Below, piece by piece: positions 54,389 through 64,000 of a stretch of 64,000 nucleotides of DNA. The stretch is from Tenebrio molitor (taxonomy: Eukaryota > Arthropoda > Insecta > Coleoptera > Tenebrionidae). Each line of letters starts with the position of its first letter. The stretch's first letter is position 1. The position numbers and the translations under genes were made by a program. The stretch is from positions 15,996,001-16,060,000 of the forward strand of contig NC_091047.1 in the NCBI RefSeq assembly GCF_963966145.1, given 5' to 3'. The notes beneath the pieces were generated by a model. It ran no database searches and was not told the origin of the DNA. It saw only the letters and a list, made by a program, of their open reading frames with translations.

Positions 54389-56948
54389 TATGATAATATG
54401 ATATCTAGCAGAATAAATAAGATGACAATGTTTGGAACGTGTGGTAAATTATCGTTATTCATTACTTGCATTAATTCATAAATTTTAATTCTGATATTTA
54501 ACAGAGGAAACATTCCGTTTTAGAAAAATTCAGTACATTATATTTTTACTGGTGGTCAAGCAGTATCAATATATTTTCATGTTCTTATCGAAGTTTGGGT
54601 TTACCTTATGGCAGTTTTGATTCATAAATGTCACTACGTGTAAGTTATAGTTTCATATGGCAGTGCGTCTCGCAGCACTTCGCCGTGTTACTTTTACGAC
54701 CCCCGGTCCGTCGGAATGCACATGAAAGAACAGTTTGTGTTTTATGTATCATTTGTTGCAGTGTGTCGCCGCTCTTTTGCCTGTTTCGATATATAATTTG
54801 ATCAAAGGCGACTAACATTGTAAACTGCTACACTGCTTGACTTTGACGACTATTTGTTTATACGCTACCCTATCAGATCACCCCCATTAAACTTGTAACG
54901 ATTCCAAATGTCGATAGGTTTTACTTAATTGGTACTACAAAGGCAGTACTTATGAGACGTGCGGTTTTCAAAGAGGATGGGTATTGAAAGCGGTGTTACT
55001 ATAAAAGAAGCGATTTGGCTCCACATAAATGTGTTTGTAACGAATTGGCTGTACCTGCGTAAATGTGGTGAGGAGAAGAATAAATGTGACAAAATAACCG
55101 GATGAGTGACAAACCATGACTGATTACGCTCACGTGATCAGATTGACTTGGTGACAATAATAAAAATATCCTTAGCGGCAGACAGTATCATTATAAAAAT
55201 AGTTTATAACCGCTCTAATTTCATTTGGGGTCGGGAACACGTGGTGCCCAAATTTCTTTGTTGCTTTTTACTTGATTTGACATGCACGTCTCGGATATTT
55301 ATAAATCAAAATCGTTTGCCAGACTTGATACCTCAATTAACGAAGAAAAACAACGAAAATGATGTGTTCATGTTCAACGATAAATAAAAATTAATTAGAG
55401 CAATCCACTTTTGTTCAACAATATTCTAAATTCAAGATTGCCGTGTGTTAATTAAACAGTGTTTCTTAAAAACAGTGTACATTGCTTCCTATGTTTCTCC
55501 ACATTTGTAATAATGAAAATTATTAGTAGGGACACATTGTTAATTAAAAACAAAAAAATAAACAGCAAAGTGGAGAATCGCATTGAAACTTAACTGTATG
55601 CAATTACGTTGATTTTGTAGAAATTGTTTGGAATTTCTGGTAGATCACGAAATGATTTTAATATTATAGTTTGCACATTTCTACCGTATTATTATAGGCA
55701 ATATGCATATCACAGGTAATTTTAGTAATTTCTCCATATTACAAAACGAAGACTACGAAGCACTACATAGAGGATTCTCATGTGGGTTGAATAAATTGAA
55801 GGAAATATACCTACCAACTGCCAACCCTAATAATGCTAATGTTTCCGAAAATTTAAGTTAATTTGTATGTGCTCAACACAATCTTCCGAAAATAATTGCC
55901 ATCAAACAACATCATTACACACACCTATTTAAAATAATTAGTTTATTAAATCGCACCTGCTGGTTAAAGACGAGAACGTATGATTTTAAGTACATACATG
56001 TATATGTATTTTATGTTTTCATATTCGGCAATTATCAAACAAATACATTAAATAGAAGAACCAAAATGTACCGCGTGTCCGAGCGAAAAGTTTGGATGCC
56101 TTTATTTCTAATATCTTTAACATTACAAATTTAAAATTTTAGGATGAGTAGGCAGATAAGGAGACCTCATTTAGTATAGATATCCAGTTATTATTTCGCC
56201 CTCAGCCACCCCCACTTTAAAACTTTAAATTAAATCCTACAATTTTAATGATAATCTAATAATATCTATAATGATTCGAGGACATCTTCTTTAGTCAGCG
56301 AAAAAAAAAACAACAAAGTTCGCCTTAATATAAAAAAAAATACAAGTTTTTGTTTAATTATTTAAAAATATATTTAAATATTTTTATATTTGTTGTAATT
56401 ATGTATGTACTGCTTTTTTAATTTTCACAAAAAAAAATTGGTGTAAAACTATTCTATTATACCCCGTATACGTAATATAAATCTGTAAATGATTGTCTGG
56501 TCCAGCTTGCCATGCCTACTTTTTTCTGTCCGCGACTGTATCTCTACATACAGTGTTTACAAAAAAGTTCGCGTAACATCGAAACATTTTTTATGCATTG
56601 ATTCGCAAAAATTGCAGTGCGATAGTCGCCGCTCTTTGTCCAAAGATGACAAAAGTTACCACGTAACTTCCAGGGCAGACAACATTGGATATTCGTTAAA
56701 AACAAAACTCAAAAATTCGACTTGCGTTGAATGTATCGAATATAGGTACTGTAATTAAAAAAAACATGAATTAATTGACGAATCCATTACCAAAAAAATT
56801 AATGTCGCTAATGGAATTTGCAACGGAACGAATAATCAAATCGTTGACAATTTCTTGCATGTACTGGAATTTTCACTTTTGTTGAATAAAAAACGGACCG
56901 GAAAGGCAATCAGAAAAAAAATTATACCAATTATTTTTCTCATATAGG
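54389..56948. other. Intronic stretch (retn), nothing recognised
   Basis: 2.5 kb without a supportable exon. A GC-richer patch near 54660-54790 ('GTCTCGCAGCACTTCGCCG') could be a regulatory or conserved segment, but nothing in the sequence proves it. Confidence 0.4.
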
Positions 56949-57215
56949 TACAGAGTGCCGGAAAATTCGCGGAACAACTCAATGGGACAATGTCGACTCA
57001 GGTTAGAAAATTATAAGCAAAATAATAAATAAATTCTACTTATTTGAAGATATGGGGGGCTCAAAAGGTGCAGCTTTGATGTCATTTATTTTAAATATTA
57101 AAAAATATTTTCACTATTTGTTTTTTTACTAGACAGTGGTATAATAATTCTGAATCATTGTAATCACTGATCATGTTTGCAATAATGATGTATGTATTTA
57201 CTTCATTATTTGCAG
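56949..57215 (+). mobile_element. MITE half, family O, copy 2
   Basis: Starts 'TACAGAGTGCCGGAAAATTC' followed by 'GCGGAACAACTCAATGGG' and 'GGCTCAAAAGGTGCAGCTTT'. It is collinear with the minus strand of 40842-40597. It lacks the long palindrome of copy 1. Confidence 0.72.
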
Positions 57216-57375
57216 CATTTCCGAGAAGAAATTTTATGTCGGTTTTACCTGAAATAACATATGGCAACATGGCCTTATTGGCGTTGATTGTTCTTTCTTA
57301 TTTCCATAGACACAAACAGAATTAAATATTTGCAGATTATTGGGAAAAATCGAATGTTTTTAAATGTTCCCACAC

Positions 57376-57512
57376 TAAGGCCTGGTTTATTCACCTTCAA
57401 GTAAATTTATCTGCCCAGTAGTTGCTATGATTTAGAATCTGCTATTTATTGGTAGATCCATGTTAATTACCGTTCAAATAAAATTACTTGAAGGTGAATA
57501 AACCGGGCCTTA
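57376..57512. mobile_element. Short MITE (137 bp)
   Basis: TIRs 'TAAGGCCTGGTTTATTCACC' plus 'TTCAAGTAA' and the inverse at 57483-57512 ending 'ACCGGGCCTTA'. About 30 of 33 terminal bases pair. Confidence 0.88.
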
Positions 57513-57599
57513 ACGTAACAAATAGGCCCATATCTCCTACAAAATTTAATTTAAAAAACATAAAACATTGTTAGCTGTGCAGATTCGTAAAATTTGACA

Positions 57600-57753
57600 T
57601 CAACGTTATTCGCTTGGTTAATGAAATTGTGAAAAAACAAATAATTTTTGGCAAAACGTTTATTGTCTGCATAAACACGCAACGGCAAAAGCTTTTTTTA
57701 TTACATTCGCCATAAATCAGCATCATGTCTATTTTCTCATCGTTCGAATACAT
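57600..57753 (-). pseudogene. DUF4817-like transposase HTH fragment with family G end
   Basis: Starts at ATG 57753 and reads 'MYSNDEKIDMMLIYGECNKK'. After a frameshift it continues as 'RVYADNKRFAKNYLFFHNF' in another frame, again the DUF4817 pattern. The right-hand end of a family G MITE ('GTGGGTTGCATTTTCAATTC' to 'AATATCCTGTATA', 57893-57949) lies just beyond its 5' side. This links the coding fragment to the G family. The left end was not found. Confidence 0.72.
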
Positions 57754-57949
57754 TTTAATCGTCGTATTTTAATTTTTCGTAAATGTCAATTCTGACAAAT
57801 AAAATTATTGGAAGCTAAGCCATCATGGATTCATAACTTCTTTTTAAAACAATACGATATTTAAAATAGCCACGTTAACTTTGGAAATGTATTGTGGGTT
57901 GCATTTTCAATTCCGCCGCTCATTATCACTCTTAAAATATCCTGTATAT

Positions 57950-60900
57950 ACTGCTACACAATTCTGATTAAGGTTTTAAAATGTGCAAACAAACATTTAC
58001 TTAAATGTTCACATATTCGTTCAAGAATTAATCGTAGCAATGAGCTTTTCGGTTATCAGATTTTTTTTTTAAATTTCATTATAAAACAAAGTACACGAAG
58101 TTGTAAAAATTACTATCAAAACTTTAATCAATAAAAAGTTCAAATTGACACTTTGTAACCGCAAGTTAAAATTTTATTATTAAATAATTTTATACCTACC
58201 GTGGACCCACCGCAATTAAACTGCAGCTGTTTTAATTTATTCAGTTTAACGATCCGCGATCAAAAGGCCCGCCATTTTTACAATTTCATTCATTTTCGAA
58301 GAAACGTTTGGTTACGGTGGGTCGCACATTGTATTTTATACGACCGTTCTTAGAAGTTAAATTTATTCTCTGGCTTGTTCTAATGTAGACCGCTTGTCTG
58401 CAGATCTATTTACAAACATATGTTGCAACAACATTTAAAAAGTGGCGACGAGAGCTGGACCGCGTAAATCCGGCCCGTGCCATGACTAGGACCGGACTTG
58501 TGTCAAATTGAAACAATTGGAGACTTCAGTTGCTGCACAAACGCTTAAAAATAGTTTACCCTTCGAGAATTTAAATCGTTCATTTCGTTAAACCGTTGTG
58601 CCGCTGTTGCACATAAATCAGAAATTCGATTTAATAGCGTATAAAACTAAATTTGTTTGTAAAAATCCACGATTTCGTTTATAATCAGGACGATACTAAA
58701 ATTTTTAAGAGTTAATGGCTCGCCGAATTACTGCCACATGTTTTCCAAGCTCTTCGCGTATCTACACCTATTTTTCCAATTTGATCCTAATGCTATAATA
58801 AAACGATTATCCCATGTAAATATTAGTGAGGAGATTTTTCAAAACAAACCATGCAAAATAAACTCTGTATGCCTTTGATTTGGCCACATCACAACTGGAT
58901 TTTTAACTACTATAGAGCTTAATGAGTTTTAAAATTTTGATTTATAAGACACTTAGGTTTATATCGCGGATATTTCTGGATTAATAGCATAAATTAAATG
59001 GAAAAGGCGGACCGCAGTTTTGACGCAAATAAATTCTTGACATATACTCAGTAACTATGGCAAGTAATGTCCATCTTAAAAAAGATGAATACAGTTTTGT
59101 ATTACAAGTAACTATCGGAAAAAGTCCAGTTACTGAGTAGGAAATAATTTTTCAGATTTAAAAACATTGTCATAAAGCTAAGTTTGTGTTTATGTCTTCT
59201 ACCACTCAAATGTCAATGACACTGTCTCTAGTGCTCTATAGTCAAATTAAGTACAGAATGTGTGATTCAGGAAAATTCCTTCACATGAATCTCAGAGACG
59301 AGCGAAATCAGCCTCCCAAATGTCGAATATCTCGATCATCGGGCCTAATGGAAAATTCTGAAGTATAGATTATTTAAAAAAATTAAAGTTACTTTCCTTA
59401 TATCCATGGAAATAACAAAGAACAGTCAAAAACTACTTTTTGCATTTCGTAATGAAAGTAGCACTTTTTTAAACCAATACATAGTATTTTTTGCATCATT
59501 TTATTTCATCTCCTTGAAGGCCCACTTTTTTTATTTTGTATAAATCCTTTTAGGTCAAATTTCTCAACTTACAACGATATGCAAAAAAAATAGCGGATAC
59601 AACACATTATGCAAGTCTCTTTTATTCACACACAAACTGCAAATTCATGAAAAAAGTATGACTTTCCTAACTACATAGTTGTACAAATAACTATTCTTGG
59701 TGCAATGGCAATGTCAGTAATGATATAGAAGTGTCAAAACTTAAAATAGCCAACGTTCAAAATTTTCAACAACATGTATTTAATTTTAATAGATGTATGT
59801 CTTAAAACTTCTTCAAACTTCATTTAGATAAGAGTTGTAATACACTCCTGTCTAGAGCCGATAAATACATATCTAATACAAGTACTTAATGTTTCCATAT
59901 TTGTATTTAGTTTATTTATGGATCTAAATACATCATGTTAAACAAGGGATAAATTATTGTTAAACAGAATAACACTAGTAACTCGTAATTAGAACATGAA
60001 ATGACAAAAATTCTTCACACGTTACAGTCTGCTTTAGTCCTATTAAATATGGTCTAAACTTTAAACAATTTTATCAAATAAAAGGCAGATTGTATCATTT
60101 ATTAACAAAGATAAACTTTGCAGACATAGCTGTGCATCAGATTCATTTCAGAAGGATTTAATGAACTTGGTTGTTCGATTATAAAATATCGAATACCAAT
60201 ATAAAAAAATAAATAAATAAATTGGATAACAAGTCACAGGGCTCGCAATTGTAAAATATTCGCTACTTTTTTAATGGAGCGGTTCAAAGTTCTGAGTAGC
60301 GAATTAATGTTTCTTTTACACTGTAGATTTAAGTAGGTAGAAATGAGAAACTTTTAAGCAGTTTATGTAGACATAAAAATTCATCTAGAATTGCAGAACA
60401 TTGTCGTATTTTACTTTCACCTGCTATCGTACTAAGTACTAACAATACATAACACGAATAAGTCAGATTATTACCAACAGTCGTTGTAGGCCCGAGGTGC
60501 CTTTTTAATAAAATGTGACGTATGATTAAGAAGAATATTTATCATCGTGCCTGGACAGGTATCCCGATCCCACCCTACACTTTCTTCACCCAATTATCAT
60601 TTTTATAATGACGTGAAGCTCAATTCATTTAATTTTCACCCGTAGCTACATTATCCTATATTGGGTTAGGTATAATATGGTATTAATATGCATAGATCTC
60701 TTACAGATCATTTGTAATCCTATTTTTATATCTATTTTTTATCACGTGATATGGACATGGCGATTTTCTTTTACGTTTACGACATTTTTGATTTATTCAC
60801 AGATAGTTTTTTTTCTATTGACCGGTCGAGTCTTAAAGTTGTATCAAACTGGACCAGAAAATTACTTGTTGACGTTACACGTAATCTAATGACAAATATA

Positions 60901-62346
60901 TTATCGTGCATATTATACCTACAGCCATTAAAAAGTAATATACGCTCAGCTGTAGGAACAATATAGATGGCCAAAAGTGATGTAATTAGCAATCAAAATT
61001 GAACCAGTAATACCTATTTCGAATCACATATTCAGTATTTTACGAAGATCATAATTTACGATACAATTAATAAAGGCACAGTAATTATAGGAAATGTTAT
61101 CAACATGTCTGGTTGGAGGTGCCATTAGGTACCCCGTTGATCATGTAATTGTCTGCAGAAGGTCGATTAACAAGCTTGTCAACATATTGTTTATGCCCAC
61201 ATAAAGAGTCGATATTTGAAATGTATTGGCACCATAATGCCGTGCTTCCAGATAAATTGATGTAAATTGCCTTCAACTTGATTAATTCTTGTGATAAACG
61301 ATTCAGAACATTGTGACGCGTAATAACCCCACCGAATAAAAATTATATGCGGCCAGCCAGCAATTAAAAAGTGAACTTTTTGTGGGCGCACCTTTTAATT
61401 AATTTTTTTCAACAGGTAGGCATTGTCCAATTTCAAATCAGACATAACCTTTTAACATAATCACCTTACGGAACATAAGGAGTGAATCCTTTTTAATACA
61501 AAAATTAAGCAAAGAACGTTAACAATTCATAGTAACCAACCTTAGGCATTCAAAATTATTTTTGAAAATTCTAGTTACATACAACATGAAAAACGTTATT
61601 TCCCTAAAAATTCGAATTCTAATTAATTTATTATTTATTTTTGACACGATTATACATGTGAATTTGCAATTTATTGGCGATTGGTATTTATTACGTCGAA
61701 CAAAAAGAAAAAATAAAGACAAGTAAAAGCATTGAAATAAAAACAAAATGCGGGCGCGGTAAGAAGTCTCTACATGTAATAATGAAGCAAATAAAAGGAA
61801 ACATAATAAGAGTCTGAATACCATAACCTCAAAATAATAATTTGCAAAACGTGCTCAAGCAGATGTGGTGTAGGTGCGCGTATGAACGGACAATTACATT
61901 CAATTACAATGTATAAGATTTCACAGTTATATACAAGTTGGCTGTGGAGCAAAGCGCAATTGTTTCAGGCGAGGTGACCGAGCTTGTACGCCGCCATTGC
62001 GAGCACACAGAAAAAGAACAGAAGACCGTCGATCCATGTCACACTATTGCAAAATGCGTAGACGAGCGAATGTCACGTACAACAAAAGGAAAAAAGACGA
62101 TTGATTAGCTATTGACTGATTTGTTTGTAAATTTAGATCGAAAACAATTAATACGAGTATTTTACTGAGGAGACTAGAATGTTACAGAGTGCAGCCGTTT
62201 TGTTCAATTTTTTGTTAAATACTTCAGCAGTTTCAGTAAATAACAGCAGTGGTTAAAGCTGATACAGCAAGATCGGCGGTTTATGCACACATTTGGCGCC
62301 TCCACGCGTCGTGCCATAAGACGCCGGCGTCATATGATTTCCAGTA
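57950..62346. other. Intronic stretch (retn), nothing recognised
   Basis: 4.4 kb of retn intron. Slightly GC-richer patches at about 58220-58520 and about 61930-62110 could be regulatory, but no motif supports this. Several short open frames look fortuitous. Confidence 0.45.
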
Positions 62347-62741
62347 GGTATAGTCTATTTTTTAATCAAAGAACCACAACACCGCAATTTACACCCAAAA
62401 TAGAGCTGACAACATTGTACACTTTTGACATAGGGTGAAAAATCTCATCATAAAAGATTGAGGTTATTAGAGATATTAGTAGCGCAGCATGTTAATAAAG
62501 TTAATAACAACTAATAACAACTCATTTAAGAGTTTAATAAATTTCTTACTTTGCGAGGCATTTTTAATAACACATTCAAATTTTAGCTGCGAGTTTGCGT
62601 ACTTTCAAGGACATTAAAAATGACAGATGTTGGCTGGTATAGCCAATAGACATCATTAAATTCCCTAAATTTAGTAAAATTTTATATTTACAAACCTAAA
62701 TCAACAGGTTGTGGTTCTTTGATTAAAAAATAGACTGTACC
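62347..62741. mobile_element. MITE with ~34-bp TIRs
   Basis: 395 bp bounded by 'GGTATAGTCTATTTTTTAAT' plus 'CAAAGAACCACAAC' and its near-perfect inverse at 62707-62741. Confidence 0.85.
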
Positions 62742-62839
62742 TTATCTGTACTGTTTGATCAAACTATATACCTACTCGTGGCATTTGCCACCATTTTTCT
62801 TTTATTAAACGCCAATATTAGTAGTATAATAGTAGTTGA

Positions 62840-62975
62840 CGAATTCGTGTGTAAATTGGGTTTTTTTGGCACGAGTTGAATACGTTTTTTTGTTCGACAA
62901 ACCCCTTAAAGGCTCCAAATCGCTTAAAATCTTTAAAATTAGCTTGACGTTTGGTTTTGACAAGTCGAACAAAAA
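62840..62975 (+). repeat. Hairpin family B, copy 4
   Basis: Contains 'ATTCGTGTGTAAATTGGG', a collapsed hairpin, then 'GGCTCCAAATCGCTTAAAAT' and 'GACAAGTCGAAC'. The long palindrome is reduced to a few bases. Confidence 0.7.
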
Positions 62976-63401
62976 AAAACATGAACCTAATTCTTCAGTT
63001 CATTTATTTGTACCTGTGTATTTTTAATAAATCTCAGTAAATTTTCATTTTAGTTATAAAAATAAAAACATGTATTTTTATTAAATTACGTAGTGTATTT
63101 TGTGTGTATATTTATAAATGCGTAAATTTGTATGTATTTAATTTAAAATGTTCGATGCTTGGTCGTTACGAAACCCCACAGATTTGATTTTTTAAACCGT
63201 TGTTTGATAAAAATATGAGGTGTTTCTTTCGAAAAAGCGGCTTTGGTAGGAGATTGGTAGTTTTGAACAGAGAAAAGATTTTTGAATTTGTGAGCAAATT
63301 TAAAATTTTACTTTTCAATAATCTTATAAAAGCAATTGACAGTCAACAACATTGTATTGAATGTGCGGTGCTTCATTTAAAAACAATTTTTTTCTACATA
63401 T

Positions 63402-63606
63402 GTAACGAGTGTTTTTTAAATTTGGCGGTCAAGAGTCGATTATGAACGCACCACCGGATTACAACTCTGATTAGCTGTTTAAATTTAACCTCACTTTTTG
63501 CGTTGTTTGTGTTTTTAATCTGCAGTTTGAAAAAATCAGTGTTTTTAAGACGAGTGGATCATTCACAATCGACTCTTCAACGACAAATTTAAAAAATCAC
63601 CCATAT
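63402..63606. mobile_element. MITE, family W, copy 2
   Basis: About 205 bp. TIRs built on 'GAGTGTTTTTTAAATTTG' and 'AAGAGTCGATTATGAACG', with imperfect inverses at 63560-63606. Related to 31415-31586. Confidence 0.75.
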
Positions 63607-64000
63607 ATGGTATGTAAGTGTTTATCAAATTAAAGGTGTGCCAATTTTTACGAAAATTATTTATACCTGCTTACAATTTATGTAATTACAAATTCAAATC
63701 AATGTGTTGCAAAGTTCATTTGCAAACTTTTTTGAGTACCTATTTTTTTAACGACAATATCGACGATTCTTATGTTACGAGTACATTTTTTGTAACTATG
63801 TATGTACATACATGTTCTTCTTTAGTTCCATAAATTTTCAGCTTTAGTTGGTAAAAACATTGCGACTTAATAACAAGACAAGAAATGTACCAAATGAAAC
63901 TGCATATTTATTTTAGATAACACGTTTCTAGTTCCTGTACTAACTACATAGTAGGTAGGTACTTTAATAAATTTACAAAAAAAAAAAAAATACATTAACT
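63607..64000. other. Intronic stretch (retn), window edge
   Basis: AT-rich, ends in poly-A. No upstream ARID exon was found before the window end. Confidence 0.45.

Noticed and set aside
56489..56758. 89-codon plus-strand frame
   Set aside because: No domain and no splice signals; lies in retn intron on the opposite strand.
1..64000. CRISPR arrays, rRNA genes, complete tRNA genes, bacterial-type operons, phage or plasmid modules
   Set aside because: None seen; the window is eukaryotic, with introns, MITEs and a SINE.

Overview
This is an AT-rich, intron-bearing, transposon-dense piece of an animal nuclear genome. The only host gene recognised with confidence is a minus-strand ortholog of insect retained/dead ringer (retn, ARID3 family). 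Together with the density of Tc1/mariner-type miniature elements, this points to an insect. A beetle would fit, but the sequence alone does not prove it. No rRNA, complete tRNA gene, CRISPR array or bacterial-style operon was seen.

Region by region: 1-24 kb is mostly unique-looking AT-rich intergenic DNA dotted with decayed mobile elements. These include a Tc1 helix-turn-helix fragment, an internally deleted mariner, the C-terminal part of an RT-element polyprotein, several miniature inverted-repeat elements (MITEs) and palindromic hairpin repeats. At 24.4-26.1 kb lies a minus-strand transposase gene of four coding exons. It is uninterrupted once spliced, about 459 residues long, with a D, D(82)E catalytic spacing that I recall for the Sailor lineage of the IS630-Tc1-mariner group. 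A GC-richer, T-biased block (26.7-28.4 kb) follows, with a doubtful 64-codon ORF and a poly(A) signal.

28.6-43.6 kb is a nest of elements. It holds a Tc1-like pseudogene flanked by two inverted MITEs that share its terminal motif, a tRNA-derived SINE with a 14-bp target duplication, long fold-back elements, MITEs inside MITEs, and several MITEs that still carry scraps of a DUF4817-like transposase. 

45.3-64 kb belongs to retn: a last coding exon, a large middle exon and one ARID exon, joined by phase-compatible GT/AG junctions. The 5' exons (start codon and first half of the ARID domain) are not in the window and must lie beyond position 64000, so the whole right side is retn intron. These introns have collected at least a dozen mobile elements.

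Nothing indicates that the genes work together. Retn is a developmental DNA-binding regulator, and everything else is mobile DNA or its debris. All coordinates and splice sites were read by eye.
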